From an uncultured Prevotellaceae bacterium (GTDB lineage: Bacteria; Bacteroidota; Bacteroidia; Bacteroidales; Bacteroidaceae), in contig CAMHUI010000001.1 in assembly GCA_946188345.1 (NCBI GenBank), forward strand, positions 1 through 64,000: a stretch of 64,000 nucleotides of DNA, read 5' to 3'. The position numbers and the translations under genes were made by a program. The notes below the pieces were generated by a model. That model saw only the letters and a list, made by a program, of their open reading frames with translations. It ran no database searches and was not told the DNA's origin. Below, one piece after another: positions 34,001 to 42,302 of the stretch (within the stretch, counting starts at the first letter, position 1; each line of letters begins with the position of its first letter).

Positions 34001-37000
34001 TCGGTGTTGTAATAGTCGGTACCGTAGTTGGTGACGTTCAACTCGCGGTATCCATCGACGAAGGTCAGGTTTCCATCGCCATAGAGTCCACCGACATGCT
34101 CGGTACCGATGGTGATGAGGTCGCGGTTGTAGACATCATGGATGGTGGCGGTAGCATTACCGATCACGGTGCTGATGTTGGCATACACCTGGTCACTACC
34201 GGTAGAGACATTACCACCGGCAAAGACAGCATTGCGGATGATGATACCATCTACATCGAGCTGTGACCAGCGGGCAGCATCGGCATTCTTGTTAAGCAGT
34301 TTGTCGAGGTCGCTCGTGGGGACATAGTCTCCGGCATGATAGGTCGTTCCGCCAATCTCGACATCGTTGAGAACCGGCGTCCACGGCTCCACGATCACGC
34401 GGCAGTCCTCGGTGAGAATCTTCTCCGAACCGTTGAGCACGAAGCTACCATCTGCATACTGGTAATAATAGCCTTCGTCGGCATCATCAAAGCGCTCACC
34501 CGACTTGTTACCTGTTGCACTGTATACGAAGCCGATGTTACCACCGCCGAAGACGTTTCCATAGCCTTCACCGACACCCTCCGGCGTTCCAATCTCACCG
34601 CCACGGATATTCACTTCTGTTGTTCCGAAGACATATCCCTTGGAACTACGGTCTAAGGAGACCAGCTCCTCAGCAGTCATGTAGCCTTCGCCGTTCCAGT
34701 TGTCGAATCCACGGCCACCGCCGAAGACGTCGCGGCGCACATGGCCGTCCCAGATATTGACATAGGTAGCACCACCCTTATAGATCTTTGCCACCCCATT
34801 GATGAATGTTCCTGTTGGTGCCGGCTTGTCGCTGCGTACCGTTCCACGTCCGATGGTTCCGATCTCGCCACCGCCGTAGACACTGCTACGGACGACGCCG
34901 CCGTACATATTTACATAGGTCGTATCGGCACTGGTCTCGGCAACGTAGCCGCCACCGAAGACATTACCGGAATACTGCTCGAGCGTGCCGATACCTTCCT
35001 TACCCTTGTCGGGCTCGTCGACTTCAGCCTGGTAGCGCTCATCGAAATTGGTAGTGGCAGGGTCGTCGCTTCGGCTGTCGTCGTAGTTATAGCCGATGTA
35101 TCCCTTATTGATGATGACATTGGTACGTCCGAAGACAGGTCCGCCCTCACCGGCACCATAGACATTACGCTTAATGGCTGGGATACCATTGAGGAAGCTG
35201 TCGCCGTCGCGGTCGCCGATGACAACATTGGCAATGCCCCAGTCGTCGGTGGCATTGTTGGCGACATTGCTGAAAAGACCTTCATGATAGCCTACGCCAC
35301 CACGCCATCCACTACCATAGACGTTACGCGCCGTACCGCCCTTGGCATAGGCCATGGTCTTCGCTACGAAATAGTCGTCGCCGGTGGTTTGATACTGGTT
35401 TCTTACATATCCCTGTGTTCCGGAGGCATAAATATCCTTATTGACGGTGCCGCCAAGCAGGTCGATATAGGCCGTACCGCTGACGATGGCCTGGGAGCCA
35501 TTACCACCACCGTAACAATAGTTATTAACCAAACCGCCCTCGTAGATATGGACGTTGGCGTTGAATTTCTCAAACTCTGCTATTCCGGTCTCCGTATAAT
35601 ACGCCGTCTCCCTGGCTAGGTCGTTATCCAGATAATCATTGGTGTATCCGGCACCCAGGTCAAGGCCGAGGGTGCGGCCGGCAGCCTCTTCGCTGGCCTG
35701 GAAGGCTTTCAGCGACTGTTTGTTGAGCACACGTCCGTTATAGCCGCCACCATAGGCTTCATAGAGCGTTCCGCCATCGTTGATGTTGACCTCGGTATAC
35801 TCTGCCCATGTACCGGCACCGTTACCGGCACCATAGACGGTACCATCGTAGCCGTTAGACTGGATGATATGGGCATTGACATTGACCTGTGCATAGAGGG
35901 TTCGGCGGAAGTTGTTGTTACCACCATAGATATAGGAGGAGCGGGCATCGCTACTGTTGTAGTTCACATGCGACTCATACACGTCGCACGGGGCTTGGTT
36001 GTCGTCCACACCATAGGCACCGCCGTAAATCTGCGGGACTGAGATGGTGGAACCCACTGGTACATTGACGATGGTACGACGGGTGACGCCTTCGTTGTAA
36101 CTGCCACCAAAGGCCATGTTAATCTGTCCACGAACCATGTCGACGACAGCAGAAGCCACGACTCCTGTTTCGTTAGCCTTTGCTTCGGCAGGCACCACAC
36201 CCATGCCAAGGCCGCTATAGTCGCCGGCACCGAAGACCTGTGTGCTCAGGAAGTCCTGCCAGCCCTGCGGCACATCGACCAGCACATAGCTTCTGTTCTG
36301 CAGGGAGTCCTTACCGATTTCACCGGGATAGCCCTCACCGGCACCGTAGATTCTCAACACCCTGTTATCGGCACGCGTACGGATAGGCTTGAAGTTGACG
36401 AAGGCACTCTCCATGCGTGGCTTGATGAAGCCCGGCCGGGCCAGACCCAGATTGGCTTCTGTCTTGTCGGGAGAATTAGTGGTATAGGTGTAGTCCTTGA
36501 ACAGGTCGTCCTTATAGTCGTAGTAGCCATAGCATCCGCCATAGATATAGTCCACGCGGCCTTGCAGGTACTCAATATATGCTGAGGCTTTCAACACCTC
36601 CGGCACTGTTGCACCGGTGGGATTGTAGACCTTGTCGCGGGCGGTCTCACTGACACGGGCGGCGAAGTCATAATTGTTGGTATTCAGGATTTTTCCACCT
36701 AGGTCATTACCTCCGTAGATATGGTCGCGGATATAGGGGAAGCCCAGCGCATCTTCTTCGTCGCTCTGGCTGCCGCGTCCTACATAGGTCTCGGTATGTC
36801 CGAGGATATCGGCATTACAAGAGCCTGCGAAGGTATTGAAGACGCGACCATTACCCAGGTTGATATGCGTATCACCACAGATGGGGCCTTCGAAGCCGCC
36901 ACCATAGATAAATTCCGTTGCGGCCATGTCGTTGCTGTCGCCGGCAGCATTACGGGCAACGCCAGGGATGTCGCCGCAGAGGTTGACATACGTACTGTAG

Positions 37001-39714
37001 CGCTCGTCGTATTCATACTGGCCGCTGCTGTTCTTCTTTCCGATAGCACCATGCTCACTGCCACCGAAGATCTGGAAGGTAAATCCCTTCTTCAGGTTGA
37101 TGGTTGTGCTACCCCATATTTCCGAATTCTCACCATAGCCGCCACCAAACACATTCAGAGCCTTACCGAGCACGTCCATACCCTGCTCGTTGAGGATGAC
37201 ACCGGAATGGCGCGCGGTGATATGATAGGTATCGTTGCCATAGAGTTTGGCTTCACCGTCTTCGTCTTCCTCAATGGTGTCGAAGATATTCCAACGGTTG
37301 AGGATGGTGCCGTTGAGGTTGATGACGACATTACCGTCGATATGTCCAGAGTTGTAGCAGCCTCCGTAGATGTTTCCTCCTAACAGGCGACGGTTCCGGT
37401 CGGTTTCCGTTGCGATGCCGCCTGCCGGCAGTGTCGTTGGGGCGTCGGCCTTCACATATTCGTGAGTCGTCGTATTATATTCATAGGTGTTCCATTCCAG
37501 CTGTCGGTTGCCGTTGGCATCAAGGACATAGTTGTCGCTGGCATCCTTCATCCAGCGCATAGGCTTGATTTCCAGACCTTCAAGGTTGAGGTGAAGCTTA
37601 TCTTGGATGGGACCGGCACCCTGCTCACCTTCGGTATTCAGGATACCACCCTTATATTCGGCATTGAGCCCGGCGTGGGCTTCTACATAGGCGTTGTTAC
37701 AGCCACCGACGAGTTTTTCGTAGATGACAACATGGTGGTTGAAATTGATATCCGTGTAGCTCTTTCCGGTTCTAGGGTTGTTCAAAGGGGTGATGATACT
37801 TCCGACATTACCGCCGCAGAAGAAGGAACCGAAATAGGTGGAATACTCATGATTGACATAGTCGGCATCGAAACTGATGCTGGGTACCAGCTCCATGGCA
37901 CATCCCCGCATGTACTTGGCAAAGATGTCCGAGTCTTCCAGGTCCAGCGAGCTGAAAGGCCGCTGCACCTTGTCGGCACCATAGACACTGCCGGCGTACT
38001 TCGACAAGACACCATTGGGAGTGGCATCGACCATGTTCACGCCATTGTTGCCAAGGAAGACGTTGTCGGCATAGACGTACGCACCAATCTGCAACTCTGC
38101 CGTGGGCTGTGAGGCCACGTTACGCGACCTCAGCGACGCACTGTTACCACCGACATAGATAGAGCCGCCGATAACGGTGGGATTGACCTCGGACTCTCCC
38201 TTGACATGGATAATCACCTGCTCGGCATGAGGACGGAGCTTGTCGAGGGAGTCGACGGAGCTCACACCCTTGTCATAATAGAAGTCACCCCAGATGATGT
38301 CTCCTTTCAATTCGGGATTATCGGTATAGGCATAGGAGCCGTTACCGCCACCGTAGACATCACCGCTGATACTGGTGGCGATACCTATGGCATTACCGCC
38401 ATAGACATCACCGGAGATATCATTACCACCATAGACATTCTGTATCTCTCCGCCTCTGACAAGCACACGGGCGGAATAGCCTTTGGGGAAGGAATAGCCG
38501 GGAACCTCCAGCATAATTTCGTTTTCTGAGGCGTCACTGCCATCGGCACGCAGCGGATGGACATCGGCCTTGCGGCAGCCTCCGAAGATATTGTCGGCGA
38601 CAATCTTTGAGTCTTCCTTCAACTCCAGCAGCAGACCTCGGAGGTTGGTCATGCGTCCTTCGTTACCACCGCTGTAAAGGTTGTGGACGGAGCCTTCCTG
38701 CAGGTTCCATACTGGACGAATCTTCATATCGGCCTTGTTATTGCCGCCGAAGATACGGATAAACTGTCGGTCGTTGTTGAAGGTCGACAGGTTCATTCCC
38801 ATGTTCAGGAGTCGCAGGTCGACAGGGTTGTCGAGCGCCTCTATGTTGAGGTTTTCAATCAATGTATAATTAGAGACGTTCAGATGGCTTGTCTCCGTGG
38901 TCACCTCACTCTTGTTGTTGATGCTGATGACATCGTTCTCCGTCACCGTAGCGGCATTACCGCCGGCAAAGACATAGCCGTAGGTACCGCCGTTCACCTG
39001 CATATAGGTCTTGGCGACCTCAGGAGCCGGCATCTCGTCATCGACCTCAGCTACGACGGTATCTGTGCGGCTGTCGGAATTCCTGACGACCTCATAGCCA
39101 CCGCCGGTCTTCTCCCGGAATACATAGGCACCGTTGCCGCCGCCGAACATCTGTCCGACGTAGATATGTTTGCCTTCAGCCTCTTTCGTCGTATGAATAA
39201 ACGACTGCCATGACTTGTCGACGACGACGCTGTCGGCTTTGACAGCCTGGGCAATGGCGTTGATTTCTATCTCAAAGGGCAATGTCTCTGTGCCGTCGAG
39301 GTTGTCGCCGATATGTCCGGAGATATCATTACCGCCGAAGATGTAGTTGGCAGTGATATCATGCAGTTGTCCGGCACCGTCGACATTGATATAAGCACGC
39401 TTTCCGATATTTGCCATACGGGCGCCACCGAAGATGCCACCCTCAAAGTTACCGCCTCGCAATACGACATTCGTCTTTCCGTCAAGATCGCCCTGGTTAC
39501 CGCCACCATATACGTCGCCCATGACATGAGCATCGTTAATGGTAATCTCACTGTCGGTGAGCACCTTACCATGATCACCTCCACCAAAGACACTTCCACC
39601 GATGGTGACGGTTTGGGAATAGGCCAATGCCGAGCTCATCAGCATGAGCGTGAGCAGCAACGCCTTGACACTGCTGCCCAAGAGTTTTTTATATGATGGT
39701 TGTAACTGATACAT
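28078..39714 (-). CDS. Giant glycine-rich repeat surface protein B (3,878 residues) with T9SS-type tail
   Basis: The N-terminus is basic and then hydrophobic (residues about 9-33, ending SSALAYSQ), a likely signal peptide. Residues about 35-1,900 are glycine-rich repeats of the same type as in protein A (SVFGGGDHGKV, DVYGGGNQGDL, NIFGGCRKADV). Residues about 1,900-2,900 change to a different recurring unit of the form G-x-x-Y-x-x-G-x-x-(8-10)-Y-x-x-L. Near 3,060-3,160 is a GLUG-like stretch (GDGYTISGLNNSLFGHLCGD). The last 75 residues (GKIVVESGLSRSVGVRIVTT then STGLYVVGAG, ending SKKLSVEK) fit a type A T9SS sorting domain, which predicts surface delivery. The gene starts 27 bp after the last fimbrillin stop. 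Confidence 0.85.
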   Translation of the reverse strand: MYQLQPSYKKLLGSSVKALLLTLMLMSSALAYSQTVTIGGSVFGGGDHGKVLTDSEITINDAHVMGDVYGGGNQGDLDGKTNVVLRGGNFEGGIFGGARMANIGKRAYINVDGAGQLHDITANYIFGGNDISGHIGDNLDGTETLPFEIEINAIAQAVKADSVVVDKSWQSFIHTTKEAEGKHIYVGQMFGGGNGAYVFREKTGGGYEVVRNSDSRTDTVVAEVDDEMPAPEVAKTYMQVNGGTYGYVFAGGNAATVTENDVISINNKSEVTTETSHLNVSNYTLIENLNIEALDNPVDLRLLNMGMNLSTFNNDRQFIRIFGGNNKADMKIRPVWNLQEGSVHNLYSGGNEGRMTNLRGLLLELKEDSKIVADNIFGGCRKADVHPLRADGSDASENEIMLEVPGYSFPKGYSARVLVRGGEIQNVYGGNDISGDVYGGNAIGIATSISGDVYGGGNGSYAYTDNPELKGDIIWGDFYYDKGVSSVDSLDKLRPHAEQVIIHVKGESEVNPTVIGGSIYVGGNSASLRSRNVASQPTAELQIGAYVYADNVFLGNNGVNMVDATPNGVLSKYAGSVYGADKVQRPFSSLDLEDSDIFAKYMRGCAMELVPSISFDADYVNHEYSTYFGSFFCGGNVGSIITPLNNPRTGKSYTDINFNHHVVIYEKLVGGCNNAYVEAHAGLNAEYKGGILNTEGEQGAGPIQDKLHLNLEGLEIKPMRWMKDASDNYVLDANGNRQLEWNTYEYNTTTHEYVKADAPTTLPAGGIATETDRNRRLLGGNIYGGCYNSGHIDGNVVINLNGTILNRWNIFDTIEEDEDGEAKLYGNDTYHITARHSGVILNEQGMDVLGKALNVFGGGYGENSEIWGSTTINLKKGFTFQIFGGSEHGAIGKKNSSGQYEYDERYSTYVNLCGDIPGVARNAAGDSNDMAATEFIYGGGFEGPICGDTHINLGNGRVFNTFAGSCNADILGHTETYVGRGSQSDEEDALGFPYIRDHIYGGNDLGGKILNTNNYDFAARVSETARDKVYNPTGATVPEVLKASAYIEYLQGRVDYIYGGCYGYYDYKDDLFKDYTYTTNSPDKTEANLGLARPGFIKPRMESAFVNFKPIRTRADNRVLRIYGAGEGYPGEIGKDSLQNRSYVLVDVPQGWQDFLSTQVFGAGDYSGLGMGVVPAEAKANETGVVASAVVDMVRGQINMAFGGSYNEGVTRRTIVNVPVGSTISVPQIYGGAYGVDDNQAPCDVYESHVNYNSSDARSSYIYGGNNNFRRTLYAQVNVNAHIIQSNGYDGTVYGAGNGAGTWAEYTEVNINDGGTLYEAYGGGYNGRVLNKQSLKAFQASEEAAGRTLGLDLGAGYTNDYLDNDLARETAYYTETGIAEFEKFNANVHIYEGGLVNNYCYGGGNGSQAIVSGTAYIDLLGGTVNKDIYASGTQGYVRNQYQTTGDDYFVAKTMAYAKGGTARNVYGSGWRGGVGYHEGLFSNVANNATDDWGIANVVIGDRDGDSFLNGIPAIKRNVYGAGEGGPVFGRTNVIINKGYIGYNYDDSRSDDPATTNFDERYQAEVDEPDKGKEGIGTLEQYSGNVFGGGYVAETSADTTYVNMYGGVVRSSVYGGGEIGTIGRGTVRSDKPAPTGTFINGVAKIYKGGATYVNIWDGHVRRDVFGGGRGFDNWNGEGYMTAEELVSLDRSSKGYVFGTTEVNIRGGEIGTPEGVGEGYGNVFGGGNIGFVYSATGNKSGERFDDADEGYYYQYADGSFVLNGSEKILTEDCRVIVEPWTPVLNDVEIGGTTYHAGDYVPTSDLDKLLNKNADAARWSQLDVDGIIIRNAVFAGGNVSTGSDQVYANISTVIGNATATIHDVYNRDLITIGTEHVGGLYGDGNLTFVDGYRELNVTNYGTDYYNTDSNISLETYNTLSDREKAYFELKYKCIQAFDYNGKSYSEGSILTQTEFKDIFGGETNPYINADGTPNTAYWETEGFCTIYAGRLMNTLQRADFAGIFGSRMVLQGARDRVPQVVDYTNYTINRVREVSLNQIATKASGESAENTSHGNYFGIYNIVNFMGALTSDVDFHSERKTSALEAKYVEDGSSYYDWKEARATKRERNNGDSANKVALASGVYLELTTEKGTKENKDWGYITGVVELDLINVMTGQGGGYVYAKNEHGTRSETGLTQTILSEFNRNAVTKKAFTYSVPNDTRHVIETSGNFIHSTKQIIDDCYPTSGKYLQPDEAAAHYWYIKGSIYVYDQYISAYTGSASPYKETVNIPLTITAASHGKISLEDVQPNLYAYYSDSGKEHKLGQDETMLINNVTYHLNDTIGYWDWMLLSEPDRQKFVRETYTVVSDCKIGETEYKKGYTMLPEEYSAFTVDSVYSVGQERNVAFSEVFRPSNNISHDKGYILTLELNNPSVWDDYYTNNVNNTDKILAKVFQTLSTAEQAQYTESPTYTATVSGVYGQREYTTGDIIPGEVYDSYESLGEHKPASSGQAKVEKAWVVTDEINYDADGTRIHLYPGVGVSQSSYDSYPATVKAKMKEAYICTNTLELSATDFVYYGDLVSSDSIAALKTKYPDIASEIDTYFDEAYYCKEGGLYGGGWYETGRNYRALEAWCSMSAEDRANFKFNYDAFDLLIDPTFNNPVTYYDSENGTEGEVLYSKKQPVDYTATYNGIDDLQYTNEEGGTKTYARYTVLSREEYEDIPNEQYHYSAVKTEADGETVYVVKTSFMRGDTFYSVGNTVTKAFYDNLDAGNKDKIAAITFDTAGEYYYCREEYNVNENGEGQSVTDIFNSSVYNSGDQVPVGCIITKDNYDDLPNKQKDFVVHGTAPIETSTLYVSRESDIFDLSKGKIITVVFNYEYEESDEDGAHIEQISEKHVLNIHINFKSGVPQIGQLTDPSVVIPGTTIGLKVPNVTPGAFELLGGGWEIYATQAEAESHTNGTPYYNNTTPLYWYQDGYWVSYYAKTYLGKTFSNAVQFKVANYHDIDKVMADKEHHLYVDYPVVHRPSKIYIDGRATTSDESKSKLDLFKDFYGLTLYNEMDEDGYPKTISGGTLDGHAHVNEHVKEAQNLTFIFRGDVSPKAYTDWEPIANETNQCFEGEVHGDGYTISGLNNSLFGHLCGDVYNLGVMGSFTSAGIADEGSGYAENCWIESSATTMDAGISPIIGHPTRDISAERPVQIVNCYYPDTNVYTPSDENKNPQRGLPMPKPLKDFYNGEVAYDLNGFYLQKRYNDHHSFTTNSYGYYDADDLNSEGKMTWKTGHYETETNYTPFYVETRYDNDDFIYAGGTVPETVNERYDESSDRYYPIWPDDYIFFGQQLTYGHIEGREHQSHPSHINKANNRLLTSGSNRVYRAPAYYQSMEMGIAHFNPDAIFAAKSKDGAREAFPGLTAIDFTGHNEVTDYKRGRNTEEPYSHIEGGAYYPPLLDDDGLLSFQNIDLTRNLLVYIPQPTTDANDAVTKTHSVVTDYLIDPTYAETNATYRTVAANNAVLHGHRIVKNAEGTGYTAPVDHLLVDKNDFNAPIEYTFASGKRMWYQRVPDVYAGLTDGWEDISVPFSPELVTTQTKGELTHFYQSEGHNKGHEYWLREFKGNVHETDAVNHIAEGDFSALATGTESKEYTNTFLWDYYYSEYEFADHNDDKYHETYYSTSHTYEGYPRAQAATPYIIGFPGSIYYEFDLSGKFIPENTKTRIEALPVQTITFASKPAITIGVSDIELAAGDVKNGDYTFRPNYMSKNIAAGDYLLNAAGSSYDVQAAAKAAVPFRPYFVNTAAAPAKGNNMQKVQHITFNQPGTSFGGGNDDDLSEGIQDGMNIYAKKGKIVVESGLSRSVGVRIVTTSGATVSVFTIEPGEKVETRVPSTGLYVVGAGVHSKKLSVEK

Positions 39715-39741
39715 TATCTTATATAATCAATGATTCAAAAC

Positions 39742-40857
39742 TTATTCTACAGTAAACGGCGGGTCGTTAAGGTCGTCTTCCGACAGGGTGTAGAGATACG
39801 TCGGAGCAACGGTAATCTTATAGGAGTACTGCTGTCCGTGTGCCATACTGGCTGGTCGGAACACGTTCTTGCGCGTCTGGTTCTCACGGATGAGGTTTCC
39901 CTTCCTGTCATAGACGTCGTAGACCGTTTTGAGGACGAAATTCTGGTTGACGGCGATGGCATAGCAGGTGGGGAAGTACACCGGAGTGGTTGACAGCTCG
40001 AGGGGTTCTTTCGTCGTGTCCCACAGCAGGGCCGGGATGTCGCTGGTTCCCGTCTGGTTGGGTGTGATCTGCACGGATCCTCCGGCAGCTGCTGACAGGG
40101 GGTTGGCGTTGCTGTTGTTGGCAACCACCGTTGCCCGCACATTGACGGTCTTCACCGTATCGGTACCGATATTCGACATCAGCTTCATCTCTTTCACCTT
40201 GATGGTGCGCAGCTGGCTGTAGCGTTCGCCGACCTTCATTTCGAAGCGCAGGCTGCAATAGATATGGTCGGCCAGGAGATAGACGTAGCTCTCGTCGTTC
40301 ATCAGGCTGACGTCGAACTTGCCGAGCCGGGTGTCCATCGCCAGCACATCGTCGGTGATGGCCGGCAGGGGTGTTGGCCCGTCATATCCTTTTGCTCCCA
40401 CGATGACGCAGAGGTCGGAGGTGGTGATGGCGTCAAGGTCGTCGATGGTCAGCACGGCACCATTCTTATAGTCGCCGTTATAGGGTTGTATTCCCATGCT
40501 TCCCACTTCCTCTCGCGGCATGAAGCCATAGAAATAGTAGGTGCCGTCTTCGTCGATCTGCATTCTCGACAGCCATGAGCGTTTGTCGTCCTGGTCGGTG
40601 AAGGAGAACAGTCCCATGATGCTTTCCGTTCCGCGGGTCATGTATCCCTGTATCTGTCCGTTGGCAGGCAGCCCTGACGAATAGAGGGAGTTATAGGTTT
40701 GGAATCCAGCGGGCAGTGCACGTGTTGCCGGGGCTCCCAACACGAGATGAACCTCACGGCCGTTACCCTGTCGTTCGTCATCGTCCGAGCATGCCGTCAG
40801 CAGGAGTCCTGCCAGCAGGGCTCCCATCAATAGCTGTATGTGGTGCAGTCGTCTCAT
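39742..40857 (-). CDS. Fimbrillin-family lipoprotein 6 (accessory subunit)
   Basis: About 371 residues from the ATG giving MRRLHHIQLLMGALLAGLLLTAC, a lipoprotein signal with lipobox. The frame is open for 46 Lys/Arg-rich codons upstream (to 40995), but these precede the signal peptide and are probably leader. The mature part has fimbrillin-like traits: an early arginine segment APATRALPAGF, then strands such as YYFYGFMPRE and DHIYCSLRFEMKVGERY. The C-terminal region GQQYSYKITVAPTYLYTLSEDDL suggests the FimB/Mfa2-type or related accessory group. It is the last small gene before giant gene B. Confidence 0.75.
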   Translation of the reverse strand: MRRLHHIQLLMGALLAGLLLTACSDDDERQGNGREVHLVLGAPATRALPAGFQTYNSLYSSGLPANGQIQGYMTRGTESIMGLFSFTDQDDKRSWLSRMQIDEDGTYYFYGFMPREEVGSMGIQPYNGDYKNGAVLTIDDLDAITTSDLCVIVGAKGYDGPTPLPAITDDVLAMDTRLGKFDVSLMNDESYVYLLADHIYCSLRFEMKVGERYSQLRTIKVKEMKLMSNIGTDTVKTVNVRATVVANNSNANPLSAAAGGSVQITPNQTGTSDIPALLWDTTKEPLELSTTPVYFPTCYAIAVNQNFVLKTVYDVYDRKGNLIRENQTRKNVFRPASMAHGQQYSYKITVAPTYLYTLSEDDLNDPPFTVE

Positions 40858-41052
40858 TACGCTCGTTCTCTTTTCTTTTTGTTTCTTCTCTTTAGCGTCG
40901 TCGAAGTCCATGTTTGTTATTTCGTCGTCGCCTGTATCCTTTTGTGTTGTCAATAGCCTCCGGGTCTTCTTTTTTCTTTGCCTTTTTTGCTGCATCGGTA
41001 CTCAGGAGGTCTTGGCAATCATCTTCACGCTTATCTTATTCTTTCTTCTTTA

Positions 41053-42288
41053 TTACCAGTTATACAGGTCATGCTCGTCGGGGTCGCCGGTGATCCATGA
41101 GGTGATACCGATATCCACTACGTTGATGACCTTCAGCTGTCCGCCCTCGAACATGACGAGGACGGTCCATAAATGGTTGCGGGTGAAGTCGCCGGCCTGG
41201 TGCATCTCGAATGGTGTGACGCGTTCTACGCCTTCTGCATCGGAGCGCACGGTATAGGTGATGTTTCCCGTCAGTTTCTTGTCACTCTCGCGTACATAGG
41301 TAACGCCGAACTCCAGCAGTTCGCCATTGAGGATGCCCTGGTCCAGTGCTGCGGAGTAGTCTGTCCTGTTGCCATATACTGCGTCGGAATAGATCCATTT
41401 CTCCGGGGAGTCGGGCGCGGGTGTCTCGGGAATGGTGGTGGGGTCGGCGATGGCACCGAAGTTGAGCGATGTGGGCTCATGTGCTCCCGTGACGATATGG
41501 ATGCGGCTGGGTCCGAGCGGCTGTGCGGGGTTCAGCGAGTTGTCGAAGGGTTCCTCGAGCATCAGATACGACTGCGACGGTATCAGGCTCGGGTCGAGGG
41601 TGATGGAGGTGATGGCCTTCAGCTGGTGGGAGGGCACCGGTGGGTCGCTCTCCTTCTCGCGGCAGAGCACGAAGCGTACCTTCGACACGGTGCGTGTGAG
41701 CAGCAGTGTCTCCATCATGCTCTCCGTACCGACGCGCAGGGCGGGGAAGGTGCCGGCTATCGGCTTGTCCTTCAGCACTGCCGTCATGGGCAGTCCGTCG
41801 GCAGGAACAGCCTGTATGGGTGTGACCACGCCAAAGTAGTTTCCTTCGAGCTTCGCCGTCTCCAGTTCTGTCCGTGTGGTGCCGGCAGAGAAGGAATGTC
41901 CGCTGTTGGCTGTTGTCACATTGGCAAGGGCATAGACGTCCACGTTCTCGGGGTTATCAGCAAACTCGCGGCTGATGACCATTCTGAAGGTAGACCCGGA
42001 GGCGTCGAGTGTGACGTCGTCTTCTTCCAGATAGCCTACTTTCTCGCCGGTATCATGTTTGAACACCCACAGCTGCAGCTTGTGGATTTTGCTTTCCTGT
42101 TCAGTAGCTGTCTTCAGATTGGTATCGACACGTGTGACGATAGGCCTGCCGGGGGCATAGACATAGATAAGGAGATAGCAATCTTCGTTGCCACCGCCGG
42201 GGATGTCTTCGCTTCCGCTTCTGCATGCTGCCAGCAGTATCACCGCCATCAGCAGGCTCATCGTCCGTATAATCTTATTTAGTGTCAC
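41053..42288 (-). CDS. Fimbrillin-family lipoprotein 5 (probable accessory or tip subunit)
   Basis: About 411 residues, starting with GTG (signal MTLNKIIRTMSLLMAVILLAAC); an ATG ten codons in is an alternative. After the lipobox cysteine comes YLLIYVYAPGRPIVTRVDTN, then an Mfa-like N-terminal domain (KIHKLQLWVFKHDTGEKVGY and VDVYALANVTTANSG). The C-terminus is FTRNHLWTVLVMFEGGQLKV followed by DIGITSWITGDPDEHDLYNW. This ending lacks the D-L-x-W-x-x-G-L strand of the polymerising subunits, so a tip or anchor role is plausible. It starts 14 bp after the previous stop codon. Confidence 0.75.
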   Translation of the reverse strand: MTLNKIIRTMSLLMAVILLAACRSGSEDIPGGGNEDCYLLIYVYAPGRPIVTRVDTNLKTATEQESKIHKLQLWVFKHDTGEKVGYLEEDDVTLDASGSTFRMVISREFADNPENVDVYALANVTTANSGHSFSAGTTRTELETAKLEGNYFGVVTPIQAVPADGLPMTAVLKDKPIAGTFPALRVGTESMMETLLLTRTVSKVRFVLCREKESDPPVPSHQLKAITSITLDPSLIPSQSYLMLEEPFDNSLNPAQPLGPSRIHIVTGAHEPTSLNFGAIADPTTIPETPAPDSPEKWIYSDAVYGNRTDYSAALDQGILNGELLEFGVTYVRESDKKLTGNITYTVRSDAEGVERVTPFEMHQAGDFTRNHLWTVLVMFEGGQLKVINVVDIGITSWITGDPDEHDLYNW

Positions 42289-42302
42289 TTTTTCTTTGTT
42301 TC

